Source: Larkinella sp051857545
GTDB taxonomy: Bacteria; Bacteroidota; Bacteroidia; Cytophagales; Spirosomataceae
Assembly: GCF_051857545.1 (NCBI RefSeq)
Contig: NZ_JBPZHB010000005.1
Location: 434,001 to 498,000 of the forward strand
Direction of reading: 5' to 3'
Length of the DNA stretch: 64,000 nucleotides
Part shown: piece after piece, positions 1-8,923 of the stretch
Position numbering within the stretch: the first letter of the stretch is position 1
Layout: every line of letters starts with the position of its first letter
Notes under the pieces: model-generated
What the model was told of the DNA's origin: nothing
Seen by the model: only the letters and a program-made list of their open reading frames with translations
The model's database searches: none
Translations under genes and position numbers: made by a program

Positions 1-177
1 CATAAATTTAGTATACAGCAGATTTGCTTTGAATGCGGGTTTCAAAATGTATCAAACTTTAACAAACAATTTAAAAGCTTCACCGGACTGTCACCTAAAC
101 AATTCCAACTTAAGCATAAATCTATGTACTTTCAGGCATCATTATATCAGCTTCAGGAAAACAATTTGGCTGAATAA
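1..177 (+). CDS. AraC-family transcriptional regulator, C-terminal end (partial)
   Basis: The first 58 codons of the window are open from base 1 to the TAA at 175-177. The translation holds the second helix-turn-helix of an AraC/XylS DNA-binding domain: ICFECGFQNVSNFNKQFK followed by GLSPKQF, the usual F-x-R-x-F-K-x-x-x-G-x-(S/T)-P block with Asn and Gln in place of the Arg residues. The N-terminal ligand-binding part lies outside the window, so the inducer cannot be judged. It converges on the leftward dehydrogenase cluster only 3 bp away and is a plausible regulator of it, which is inference. Family call is firm; role is not. Confidence 0.85.
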   Translation, partial: HKFSIQQICFECGFQNVSNFNKQFKSFTGLSPKQFQLKHKSMYFQASLYQLQENNLAE

Positions 178-180
178 TTA

Positions 181-1143
181 CTAAGCCACCTGGTTCTTTA
201 GCGGTTCTCCATTTATCATTCTCAATACTTCTTCAGCGGCAAATTGCTGAAGAATCGGAATGCTGCGTTGGCTGTACCAGGCCGTATGCGAGGTGAGTAA
301 CGTATTAGGTGCCTGAAGGATCGGATGAGTGTCAGGAAGAGGCTCCTGTTCAAAGACATCGATACCGGCGCCACCGATTTCGCTTATAGTTAATGCCTGA
401 GCCAAGTCGATGGTATTAATTAACCCACCCCGGGATGTATTTATTAAAACCGCATTCGACTTCATTTTTACTAACGTTTCCCGGTTCATGAGGTGATGGG
501 TTTTGTCGTTGAGGGGCAAATGCAGGGAGAGAATATCTGAATTTGTCAGAGCTTCCTCAAAGGTTATTTTTTGGACACCCAATGCCTGCATTTCTTTTTC
601 GCTCACAAAGGGATCAAATGCAGCCAGTTTATAATTGAAAGCTGCAGCTTTTTTGAGGACAACCCGCGCAATCCGTCCAAATCCAAGCGTCGTGAATAGG
701 GCATCTTTGCAGGCAGGAACAGTCCCGGGCGGAATTATTTTCCAAACACCCTCCCGAACCCGCAGATCCGTCGCAGGTATTTGCCGGTGGAGCGCCATCG
801 CTAAGGCCAGAGTGTGATCCGACACTTCATCGATGCAATAATCGGGTACGTTACAAACCGGTATTTGCCGTTCCCTTGCTGCCGCCAGATTGAGATTATC
901 AACACCAATACCGTAGCGTACAATGAGCCGACAATGATCCAGGTTTCGGATGATGGTTTCCGTGATGGGTGCCCATTGGACGATCAGGGCAAAAGCATCC
1001 CTGGTTGCCGCTAATAAATCGACTTCGCTTTTACATTGGGCGTCGATAAGCTCATATCCCGATTGTTCCAGTACCGCCCTTTCCGGGTTGATATTAGAAA
1101 AACCGTGATCTGTAATGACAATTTTCTTCGTGCTGCTATTCAT
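181..1143 (-). CDS. D-2-hydroxyacid dehydrogenase (C-terminal-binding-protein type)
   Basis: A 320-residue NAD-dependent oxidoreductase that should interconvert a 2-hydroxy acid and its 2-keto acid in the cytoplasm. Seen: RYGIGVDN in the substrate domain, the nucleotide-binding glycine motif written GFGRIAR (the usual first G-x-G reads GFG), and the catalytic triad positions Arg in NTSRGG, Glu in DVFEQEP and His in SHTAW. Length is typical of the family. ATG at 1143. It is the last gene of a leftward series (dehydrogenase, cyclase, SDR, rhamnosidase), so a sugar-acid or related keto-acid substrate fits. The exact substrate cannot be read from sequence; phosphoglycerate or hydroxypyruvate are alternatives. 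Confidence 0.85.
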   Translation of the reverse strand: MNSSTKKIVITDHGFSNINPERAVLEQSGYELIDAQCKSEVDLLAATRDAFALIVQWAPITETIIRNLDHCRLIVRYGIGVDNLNLAAARERQIPVCNVPDYCIDEVSDHTLALAMALHRQIPATDLRVREGVWKIIPPGTVPACKDALFTTLGFGRIARVVLKKAAAFNYKLAAFDPFVSEKEMQALGVQKITFEEALTNSDILSLHLPLNDKTHHLMNRETLVKMKSNAVLINTSRGGLINTIDLAQALTISEIGGAGIDVFEQEPLPDTHPILQAPNTLLTSHTAWYSQRSIPILQQFAAEEVLRMINGEPLKNQVA

Positions 1144-1197
1144 AATGAAGCAAGGTCAAATGATACGCAATAGCAAAAGCCTGGCGAAAAATGAGGT

Positions 1198-2214
1198 TTA
1201 AAATACGATAACCGATTTGACATGAGCTGCCTTCGCCATCATCATGTCAGTAAAGGCCGTCACCCCGTTATCGAGCGAGTAATAATGAACCCACGACGTG
1301 ACGTCTACTTTTCCGGTAGCGATTAAATTCAACGATTCGTTGATTTCCTGCTGCGTGGCCGCGTAGGTGCCAATGATTTTCTTTTCAGATAAAATAATGT
1401 CGTATGAAAAAAAAGATTGATTGTTTTCATACAGACCGATGAGCACTACGGCCCCGCCAGGCTGTACGGCTTTTAAGGCCTGCTGGTTCGTTTGGGAATT
1501 CCCTACGGCGTCAACAACCAGGTCAATTCCTTCCTGATCGGTAACTTGGTAAATAGCGGAAACCAGGTCTTCCTCCGAGGAATTGATGGTGGCCGTAGCT
1601 CCTAGTTTTCGGGCAATGGCAAGCCTTTCATTCCGCAGATCGGCTACGTACACCGCTACGCAAAGGAGGGATTGAAAGGCCTGCTGCGTAACAAGTCCGA
1701 TGGGTCCGGCACCGATTACCAAAACTTTTTTAGGGTTTAAGTGCCTGATCAGGTTAACGATATGAATCCCATTGGCCAGTGGTTCAGCCATACAGGCGGC
1801 TTGTGGCGTACTATTCTCCGGGATCGGCACCAGGCAATGGGCCGGTACATTCACGTACTCCCCAAAGGCTCCCCCCCGATGCATCCCGAAAATTTGCCGG
1901 TTTTTGCATAAGTTCGTTAATCCCCGTTTGCAGGGATCACAGGCTCCGCAGGACACTACGCTATTACTGGCCACCCGATCACCTTTCGTAAAGCCTTTTA
2001 CATCGGAACCAATATCCTCAACAATTCCACAAAATTCATGGCCCATAATTAAAGGCGGAACACGGCGCGGGCTATGGTTTTTAAAGGTTTCCAGCTCACT
2101 CCCGCAGATACCACAAGCTAGTACTTTCAGCAAGACCTCATCCTCTGAAAAAGAAGGTAATGGCCTTTCTGCAATCATGAGTTTGTTAAACTCGGGATAA
2201 AAAAGTGCTTTCAT
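1198..2214 (-). CDS. Zinc-dependent alcohol dehydrogenase (MDR family)
   Basis: A 338-residue medium-chain dehydrogenase. Catalytic-zinc ligands are visible as Cys in CGICGSE and the GHEFCG His/Glu pair. The structural zinc site is intact as four cysteines in CGACDPCKRGLTNLC. The Rossmann motif is GAGPIG. This pattern matches the sorbitol / L-threonine 3-dehydrogenase / galactitol-1-phosphate dehydrogenase branch, so a polyol or secondary-alcohol sugar derivative is the likely substrate with NAD(P)+. It lies 13 bp downstream of the cyclase gene and about 54 bp upstream of the hydroxyacid dehydrogenase, all on the same strand, probably one transcript. Fold and zinc dependence are sure; substrate is unknown. 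Confidence 0.88.
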   Translation of the reverse strand: MKALFYPEFNKLMIAERPLPSFSEDEVLLKVLACGICGSELETFKNHSPRRVPPLIMGHEFCGIVEDIGSDVKGFTKGDRVASNSVVSCGACDPCKRGLTNLCKNRQIFGMHRGGAFGEYVNVPAHCLVPIPENSTPQAACMAEPLANGIHIVNLIRHLNPKKVLVIGAGPIGLVTQQAFQSLLCVAVYVADLRNERLAIARKLGATATINSSEEDLVSAIYQVTDQEGIDLVVDAVGNSQTNQQALKAVQPGGAVVLIGLYENNQSFFSYDIILSEKKIIGTYAATQQEINESLNLIATGKVDVTSWVHYYSLDNGVTAFTDMMMAKAAHVKSVIVF

Positions 2215-2227
2215 AAGTAACTGACTT

Positions 2228-2851
2228 TCAGAATTGAGCTACCGCTCGTATTGGGGAGCCGTCACGGCCCTTTAAGTTGAGCGGAAATCCCATGAATGTA
2301 AACTTGTCAGGAACCTGATCCAGGTTCGTCAGGCTTTCCACAACGACGATCTCTTTTTTCAGCAGGATGTGATGCACTTCATACCAGTCGCGGCTGGGCG
2401 TTGGGGTGTCCATGCCCAGCATCCGGATGTTCCGGTCGGCCAGATACGCACTGGCTTCCTGCGTCAGCGAGGGAAAATTTTCAAAGAAATCATCCTTCCC
2501 GAAGTTTTTGTACCAACCCGTGTCGTAGATGATTTTTGCCTCGGGAGTCAGCAACTGTTCATAGGGTAAAAAATCTTCAACGGTAATTTCTTCCCGGGAC
2601 TCTTTGGGTATTCTCAGTACATGCACATTCCCATAAAACCAGTGTAAAGGCATCTGGTCCAGTGTTTTGCCATCATCCAGAAAATGGTACATCGCGTCCA
2701 GGTGCGTTCCCTGATGCGACCCCATTACGATTTGCGTAATGTTGTATTTCAATGTACGGGTATTTCCGTGCGGAACGATGCTCAGCTTAGGGTCAGACGG
2801 AAACGTTTGCTGTCCGTGGACCAGGGGATGTGAAAGATCGACAAGTTTCAT
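2228..2851 (-). CDS. Cyclase-family metal-dependent hydrolase (kynurenine-formamidase-like)
   Basis: A 207-residue protein of the cyclase / formamidase family, whose members hydrolyse amides, esters or lactones using a metal held by an H-x-G-T-H-x-D motif. Here this is HQGTHLDAMYHF; the usual Pro after the Asp is replaced by Met, a small deviation. It begins with the common family start KLVDLSHPL. It lies 4 bp downstream of the SDR gene and 13 bp upstream of the zinc dehydrogenase, so it is likely translated from the same mRNA. In this setting a lactonase or ring-opening role in sugar-acid catabolism is plausible, but tryptophan-type formamidase chemistry cannot be excluded. Confidence 0.8.
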   Translation of the reverse strand: MKLVDLSHPLVHGQQTFPSDPKLSIVPHGNTRTLKYNITQIVMGSHQGTHLDAMYHFLDDGKTLDQMPLHWFYGNVHVLRIPKESREEITVEDFLPYEQLLTPEAKIIYDTGWYKNFGKDDFFENFPSLTQEASAYLADRNIRMLGMDTPTPSRDWYEVHHILLKKEIVVVESLTNLDQVPDKFTFMGFPLNLKGRDGSPIRAVAQF

Positions 2852-2855
2852 CGTT

Positions 2856-3602
2856 TTATTTAGCTAAATAGCCGCCGTCAACCAATAAGTCGCTGCCGGT
2901 AATGAAGGAAGAATCGTCACTGGCCAGAAAGGCTGCCGCAGCGGCTACTTCTTCGGGACGTCCCTGCCTGTTCAGTAGGTGCATGGCCGATGCCCGACGG
3001 TCTTCTTCGTCGATGTTCAGGCCTAATTTTTCGCATGAATTGATGAAGGCGCTGGTGTAAATGTAGCCCGGGCACAGGGTATTCACCCGGATACCAAAAA
3101 CTGCCAAATCCTGCGCCCAGCATTTGGTGAGTCCCCGAATGGCGAATTTGGTGGCGTTGTACGTAGCAAAGTTGGCTTGTCCGACAAAGCCGCTCACCGA
3201 TGAAAAATTGATGATACTGCCTCCACCGTTTTTTTTCATTTGCGGAACGATGTATTTGGCCATCAGCGACGTACCGCCAATGTTGACCGAATTGATCTGC
3301 TGCCACTCATCGTCGGTAGCTTCAATTCCTTTGAAGATAAACCGGGCTGCGGTATTGATGAGCACATGAGCAGGGCCAACCTCGCTTTCAATGGCCGCGC
3401 AGGTTTCCGCCACGGCAGCTTCATCGCTGATATCGAGTTGCCAGAAATGGGCATCCAGATCTGAGGCTTTATGCTTCGTATCGGGCTGAAGATCAACCAG
3501 AACAACCACGCACCCCTCTTCGGTCATTCGGGTGGCGGTGGCATAACCCAGGTCTCCAAGGCCACCGGTAATAACTACAGTTTTATTTTTTAGTCCTCTC
3601 AT
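2856..3602 (-). CDS. SDR-family NAD(P)-dependent oxidoreductase
   Basis: A 248-residue classical short-chain dehydrogenase. Seen: the cofactor motif TGGLGDLG near residue 13, an acidic residue after the second strand (VVLVDLQ) suggesting NAD+ preference, the catalytic Ser in NFSSVSG, and the YNATK Tyr/Lys pair. The C-terminal ITGSDLLVDGGY is typical. It is the first gene after the rhamnosidase in the leftward series and may start the oxidation of the released sugar (for example an L-rhamnose or L-fucose dehydrogenase step); that assignment is inference from context only. Confidence 0.88.
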   Translation of the reverse strand: MRGLKNKTVVITGGLGDLGYATATRMTEEGCVVVLVDLQPDTKHKASDLDAHFWQLDISDEAAVAETCAAIESEVGPAHVLINTAARFIFKGIEATDDEWQQINSVNIGGTSLMAKYIVPQMKKNGGGSIINFSSVSGFVGQANFATYNATKFAIRGLTKCWAQDLAVFGIRVNTLCPGYIYTSAFINSCEKLGLNIDEEDRRASAMHLLNRQGRPEEVAAAAAFLASDDSSFITGSDLLVDGGYLAK

Positions 3603-3656
3603 TGATCCATCACATTCATTTTACTGCCTTGATCATTCTACGTTGTTTTTCTTACT

Positions 3657-6600
3657 TCACAAAGCAACGCTGAACGTATAATGACCGGATGGCACGCGTA
3701 AAGCCGTACCCACAGCCGTGGTCTCAATAATCCGGATGTCTTTTGATCCGGTAATCTGTTGCCCGTTTTCACTGATGCTTTTTCCGGATGGCAGGAACAC
3801 GGTAGCCGTGGTATTCGCCGGAATCTGAACCGCTAACTGGAACGTGCCGTTATTGACTTTCCAGTCAACAGCAATTTTTCCGGCAATGGAATGATAAGCC
3901 CCCCTGGCTCGGGTCAGGCTGCCTCCCAAACGCGGTTTAATGGTAAAATGCTTGTAACCAGCAGAATCGGCATTGATGCCCAGGATACTTCGGTACATCC
4001 ATTCGCCCACGGCGCCGATGGCGTAATGATTGAATGAATTCATGCCTACGTTCTGAAAACCGCGTCCCTTTACGTATCCGTCCCAGCGTTCCCAAATGGT
4101 GGTTGCTCCCTGATCAATCGAGTAGATCCAGGAAGGAAACCGGCGGCTTTCCAGTAATTTATAAGCCACGTCGGCATACCCGTATTCCGACAACTGATTC
4201 ATCAACCGGATCGTCGACTGAATACCGGTCGAGATCCGGTAATCATACGCTTTGATGGCCTGGACCATGTGGGCTGCGGCTTGTTTCTTCAGCTTTCCGG
4301 GCACTAGGTCAAAATCCAGCGCGAGGGCGTATGCCGCTTGCGTATTACCGGCAATGGTACCGTCATCGGTAACGTATTCTTTGATAAATCGTGACTTTAT
4401 CGCGTTTGCCAGCGAGTCATAGAACGTGTAGTCTCGCTGATGACCAAGCAGCCTGGCAACCTTTGCGACGGTTCGGGTTGAATGGCCAAAAAAGGCCGTT
4501 GAATAGATATCATTATCCACTTTACCCCCCTCTTTCGGATAGTCGTCCGCAATAATGGTGTTTCCGTTCAGCCAATCGCCGTACATGTTCCCCCGCTCAT
4601 TTTTCCACAACAGATCCGGATTGGTGTCTAGGATGTGCCGGATGTAGGCTTTCATCGACACATACTGGCGGGCTAAGATGGCCGTATCGCCATAGTTCTC
4701 ATACATTCGCCAGGGGACCAGGACTCCCGCATCACTCCATCCGGGGGCATTGCAATAGCGATTCCACTTATCGACCTGCGGGGTGTAATCCGGATAACGT
4801 CCGTCGGCTCGTTGGCAATCGGCAATATCCCTCACCCACTTGGTGAAAAAGGCACTCATGTCCAGATTGAAAATAGATGTCTGGGCAAACACCTGGGCAT
4901 CCCCCATCCATCCCGCCCGCTCATCCCGTTGGGGGCAGTCGGTCGGCACCGAATGCATGTTCCCCTGCTGAGTCCATAAAATATTGGCCCACAACTTATT
5001 AAGATCGGGCGACGAACTTTCAAATGTACCGGCCAACGGCGCAGCCGACGCAACTACTTTCCCCGTTACATTAGTGAGTTTAGGTTCCTGGGTAAGACCG
5101 GAAATCTCAACGTATCGGAAGCCATGATACGTAAAGCGAGGCTCATAGTCAATGGACTTTTCCAACCCGGGTGTATATACATCCATCTGTTTAGCGGCTC
5201 GCAGGTTGCTAACATAAAGCTGGCCATTTTCGTCCAGCACTTCGCCGTGCCGAAAAGTGATGTTCTGAGCTGGATTGTAAGGAATTTTAAGGTTTACCCA
5301 CCCCGCTATATTTTGCCCCAGGTCAAAAATGTACGTTCCTTCCTTCACCTTCACCACCTGTATCGGCGTAATTTCCTGGATCACTCTAATCGGCTCGTTG
5401 AGCTGGGCGTTGAGTGTTATTGAGACGGTTTTGTCGACGGTAACTGATTTCCACCCAGCGTCATCAAAATCCGGTTCCATCCACATGGCGGGCAACCGTT
5501 TTGCATTAAAATTTTCGCCGTCGAAGATGGATGCCATTTGGACGGGGCCGTTTTCCAATACCTTCCAGCTTGCATCGGTTACAATCTGCGTTCGGGTACC
5601 GTCGTCGAACAGCAGCTCCAGTTGCCCGATCAACCGTCGGTCGAATCCATACGCCCCCCGGTCAGGATGGGAAAATAGGCCACCGGCATACCAACCATCT
5701 GCCAACATGGCCCCCATCACATTAATGCCTTTTTTCAGGGATTTCGTGACATCATAGGTTTGGTATTGAACACGTTCGTGGTAATCGGTCCACTCGGGGG
5801 CCAGAACCTGATTTCCGGCTTTTTTGCCGTTCAGGGTCATCTCATACAGGCCCAAAGCGCTCGCGTAGAGGGTGGCCTGTTTCACTTCTTTCGTTACCGT
5901 GAATGTCTTCCTTAACAACGGCGATGCGGGTATGGACGATTTGAAGGGCTTGCGATTAGCCGAACTGCCGGTGTAAGCTCCATCCGTCAATTTGGCCGGG
6001 CTCCAGTTCTCCGCTGAAAAGGCCGGATAGGTAGCGTACGGAACGGAGGCAGCGACCGGTTTTTTCAGCGCAACATTTTCGGAACGGGCATTGATGGCTT
6101 CTAATTCGGCGATGGCGTAGGCGTATTTTCCCTCGTCCGTTTTGCGGAGTTTATGAACGACTACCCGGATGTACCGGCCGGTTGCGGGCGCCATCGGTTT
6201 GCTGTACGGTTCCAGCCCACTCTGCTCGTAATCCCGGGTGCTTTCGTCGGCAACGACCGTTTGCTTTTTAAAGTCAGCCGTAGCCGATACCAAAATCTTG
6301 AAACGTTTGGGAAATAAGTAGCCGCTGGGCTGAAGTTTATACGCTACGGGATAGAGTTTAATTTGACGAATGTCCTGTTGCGAACCTAAATCAACATCGA
6401 CCCATTGATTGCCCGCATTCTCCATAGAGCCAGAACCTGATTGAAAGCTAGGCCAGATGTCAAATTTTGCGTCGGCAGGTACATTTTCTTCCGGCCCTCC
6501 AATCCAGTGTGCCTTCCAGTCCTCTTTATGGAGCAGCCCCATCGACCAGCTGGCGATGGCACTCCACGAACTAACATTCTTCCCGGCGTCCCAAACGCGG

Positions 6601-6941
6601 ACTTTCCAAAAGTATTTGGTCCTGGTAAGCAGTTTGCTCCCGGTGTACCGCACTTGATTGGCACTAGTGGATTCAACTTTTTTTGAGTCCCATACATTCG
6701 CTACACCTTTTACCAGGGATAGGGAATCCGCACTTATCAAGATCTGATAGGCAGACTGATACTGTGCTCGCTTTGTAGAAACCAACTCCCAACTCAGGCG
6801 GGGCTGTTTGGCATCAATCCCAATCGGATTTACTAAATACTCGGTCCGCAGATTACTAATTTTCAAATCATTATTTTGGTTGTCACCGTATGCTAAAAAG
6901 GTAGACAGCAGCGCCAGAATAGTAAACCATAAAATCTTCAT
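3657..6941 (-). CDS. Alpha-L-rhamnosidase, GH78, secreted
   Basis: A 1094-residue enzyme predicted to release terminal alpha-L-rhamnose from pectin side chains or glycosides. I place the start at ATG 6941 because MKILWFTILALLSTFLAYG is a clean signal peptide; a TTG at 6971 would add ten non-signal residues. Domains in order: fibronectin-like N-terminal module (LRTEYLVNPIG), an inserted discoidin-like module with VDVDLGSQQDIRQIKLYP, the rhamnosidase beta-sandwich modules, then the (alpha/alpha)6 barrel. Its signature DCPQRDERAGWMGDA is near residue 670 and carries the predicted general acid Glu; WERWDGY near 950 carries the predicted base. The C-terminal beta domain is complete. It lies 54 bp upstream of the SDR gene and diverges from the GH28 gene. 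Confidence 0.93.
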   Translation of the reverse strand: MKILWFTILALLSTFLAYGDNQNNDLKISNLRTEYLVNPIGIDAKQPRLSWELVSTKRAQYQSAYQILISADSLSLVKGVANVWDSKKVESTSANQVRYTGSKLLTRTKYFWKVRVWDAGKNVSSWSAIASWSMGLLHKEDWKAHWIGGPEENVPADAKFDIWPSFQSGSGSMENAGNQWVDVDLGSQQDIRQIKLYPVAYKLQPSGYLFPKRFKILVSATADFKKQTVVADESTRDYEQSGLEPYSKPMAPATGRYIRVVVHKLRKTDEGKYAYAIAELEAINARSENVALKKPVAASVPYATYPAFSAENWSPAKLTDGAYTGSSANRKPFKSSIPASPLLRKTFTVTKEVKQATLYASALGLYEMTLNGKKAGNQVLAPEWTDYHERVQYQTYDVTKSLKKGINVMGAMLADGWYAGGLFSHPDRGAYGFDRRLIGQLELLFDDGTRTQIVTDASWKVLENGPVQMASIFDGENFNAKRLPAMWMEPDFDDAGWKSVTVDKTVSITLNAQLNEPIRVIQEITPIQVVKVKEGTYIFDLGQNIAGWVNLKIPYNPAQNITFRHGEVLDENGQLYVSNLRAAKQMDVYTPGLEKSIDYEPRFTYHGFRYVEISGLTQEPKLTNVTGKVVASAAPLAGTFESSSPDLNKLWANILWTQQGNMHSVPTDCPQRDERAGWMGDAQVFAQTSIFNLDMSAFFTKWVRDIADCQRADGRYPDYTPQVDKWNRYCNAPGWSDAGVLVPWRMYENYGDTAILARQYVSMKAYIRHILDTNPDLLWKNERGNMYGDWLNGNTIIADDYPKEGGKVDNDIYSTAFFGHSTRTVAKVARLLGHQRDYTFYDSLANAIKSRFIKEYVTDDGTIAGNTQAAYALALDFDLVPGKLKKQAAAHMVQAIKAYDYRISTGIQSTIRLMNQLSEYGYADVAYKLLESRRFPSWIYSIDQGATTIWERWDGYVKGRGFQNVGMNSFNHYAIGAVGEWMYRSILGINADSAGYKHFTIKPRLGGSLTRARGAYHSIAGKIAVDWKVNNGTFQLAVQIPANTTATVFLPSGKSISENGQQITGSKDIRIIETTAVGTALRVPSGHYTFSVAL

Positions 6942-7342
6942 TGGTAAAGCTTGAAAGTAGTGAATAGCCAAACAGTGTTAAAAGTCGAAAATGGATTGCA
7001 GCTAATCAGGGTATCTCTCACATTGAATAGGTATTAATTTTTATAAAAAACGTATGGTTTTTGCAACGTAAACTTAGTGCTTTGGAGCACGAAAGAATAC
7101 CAGTTTATTAGCAGAAAATGATGCTTTTATGCCATTTCTTCAGCCTTTATTACCAATTCTAGCTAACGATAAGTAGTTTTATAGGCGATGCATCTCTCAC
7201 AGTGGTGATCGTCAGCCCACCTTCTCAAATGGATTTTCGAAGCAAATCTGAACCTGTATTGGCTAATTCTGCGAATCCTGATGGGGCTGTCCGGGTGATT
7301 TTGTTGATTGACGTTTGCTACCTAAACCCATCTTCATAATCA
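6942..7342. other. 400-bp divergent intergenic region between GH78 and GH28 genes
   Basis: No coding frame of quality was seen. The stretch is AT-rich around 7020-7080 and must hold promoters for both divergent glycosidase genes. I looked for the Bacteroidota TAnnTTTG box on both strands and found no exact match, so I do not assign a promoter. No inverted repeat long enough to call an operator was found. Confidence 0.5.
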
Positions 7343-8809
7343 ATGATCTGTTTAAGAACCGCCCTGCTTCTGCTCTGGGCCAGCCTGAGCCTTCAAGCCA
7401 AAGATTATCCAGCGTTGTTTTTCGGCATCTATTCGGATGGCGCTACGCTCAACACGCGTTCCATTCAGTACGCGATCGATTATATTCATTCCAATGGAGG
7501 TGGTCGGCTGGTGTTCTACGTCGGACGGTATCTGACGGGGTCGATTCATTTAAAATCGAACGTAACGCTGCACTTGGAAGAAGGAGCCGTGCTCATGGGA
7601 TCACTCAATCCCTTCGATTACGATCGACACGTCTGGACGGCGCTGGTGTTCGGCGAAAATCAGCAAAATATTGCCATTACCGGCAAGGGGGTCATCGACG
7701 GGCAGGGGCGTCAATTAGCCCGGAATGTCGTGAATGTGATTCAGAAAGGTCTCGTCAAAGACTTGTTCCGTTATGATCGTCCCGAGGCCGAAGCGCGCGC
7801 CGTGATTATCTACTTCAAGGGATGTCAGCGGGTAAAACTTCAAACCGTAACGTTACGGAATGCCGCAAGTTGGGTGCAAATTTACGATCAGTGCCGCAAC
7901 GTGCAGTTGGCCGGCATTACGGTCGACAGCAAAGCCTACTGGAACAACGACGGCATCGACATTGTGGATTCGGACAGTGTCAGCGTTACCGACTCCTACA
8001 TCGATTCAGCCGATGACGGCATTTGTTTGAAATCGCATGATGCCTCGCAGGTGTGTCAGAACATCTACGTGCGCAACTGTACGATCCGGTCGAGTGCCAA
8101 TGCGATCAAATTTGGTACGGCCAGCTATGGCGGTTTTCGAAACATCAAAATGGTACAGAACAAAGTCTACGATACCTATCGCTCAGCTATTGCCCTGGAA
8201 GCGGTGGATGGCGGTTTTGTCGAGAACGTATTGATTGACAGTTTACAGGCTATCAATACCGGAAACGCCATTTTTCTGCGAATCGGCGAGCGGGTGAAGG
8301 GAAAAAAAGGCCGTCTTGAAAACGTTCGGCTGACGAACATCCGGGTCGAGGTACCCGCCACGAAACCCGACGCAGGCTATGAATATGAAGGCCCAATCGA
8401 AGACATGCCCCGGAATGTATCGCCCTCGTCGATTGTTGGTATGCCCGATGCCATTGTTAACGATGTGACGTTAAAAAATGTGGAGATCATTTACGCCGGC
8501 GGGGGGTCTTCGATGGTGGCAAACGTACCGCTCACGGCGCTCGACAAAGTCCCCGAAAAGCCGACGGCTTACCCGGATTTTTCCATGTTTGGCGAACTAC
8601 CGGCCTGGGGTTTTTACATTCGCCATGCGCAAAATATTCGGTTCGATAACGTAAAACTAACGTGTTTGAAAAAAGACTACCGTCCCGCCGTGGTGCTCGA
8701 TGACGTGAAGCAGGCTAACCTAACCCCCATGCTTATCACTGACCCCGACCGAAAAAAACCGTCTGTCTATTCCGTCCATTCCACCGGCCTGACTTTGCCG
8801 GGACGCTGA
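7343..8809 (+). CDS. Glycoside hydrolase family 28 protein (polygalacturonase-like), secreted
   Basis: A 488-residue right-handed parallel beta-helix enzyme predicted to hydrolyse galacturonic-acid linkages in pectin or rhamnogalacturonan outside the cell. Seen: a signal peptide (MICLRTALLLLWASLSLQA), VTLHLEEGAVLMGS in the first coils, GH28 catalytic acids in NNDGID near residue 200 and in SADDGICLKSH near 223, then repeated beta-helix coils. The G-H-G motif of canonical polygalacturonases is not obvious; the later segment reads YRSAIALEAVDGG instead, so it belongs to a divergent GH28 branch. Its neighbour GH78 enzyme would supply the rhamnosidase activity for the same polysaccharide. Ends just before a terminator-like hairpin. 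Confidence 0.85.
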   Translation: MICLRTALLLLWASLSLQAKDYPALFFGIYSDGATLNTRSIQYAIDYIHSNGGGRLVFYVGRYLTGSIHLKSNVTLHLEEGAVLMGSLNPFDYDRHVWTALVFGENQQNIAITGKGVIDGQGRQLARNVVNVIQKGLVKDLFRYDRPEAEARAVIIYFKGCQRVKLQTVTLRNAASWVQIYDQCRNVQLAGITVDSKAYWNNDGIDIVDSDSVSVTDSYIDSADDGICLKSHDASQVCQNIYVRNCTIRSSANAIKFGTASYGGFRNIKMVQNKVYDTYRSAIALEAVDGGFVENVLIDSLQAINTGNAIFLRIGERVKGKKGRLENVRLTNIRVEVPATKPDAGYEYEGPIEDMPRNVSPSSIVGMPDAIVNDVTLKNVEIIYAGGGSSMVANVPLTALDKVPEKPTAYPDFSMFGELPAWGFYIRHAQNIRFDNVKLTCLKKDYRPAVVLDDVKQANLTPMLITDPDRKKPSVYSVHSTGLTLPGR

Positions 8810-8856
8810 TCTTTATCCGTTTCCTGGCGAGGCTATCGAAACTTTTGTTCCAATCG

Positions 8857-8904
8857 TTTTTTGTCGTCCCGACCGGTCCCGTCCCGCGTTGGGATGACAA
8901 AAAA
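8857..8904. terminator. Hairpin with T-run and A-run flanks (bidirectional terminator-like)
   Basis: The arms TTTTTTGTCGTCCC (8857-8870) and GGGATGACAAAAAA (8891-8904) are inverted copies with one G/T difference and a 20-base loop. The A/T-rich arm ends make it terminator-like in both directions. It separates the GH28 gene from the next gene, whose start is 20 bp downstream. Confidence 0.6.
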
Positions 8905-8923
8905 TACCTAATATGGCTCGAGT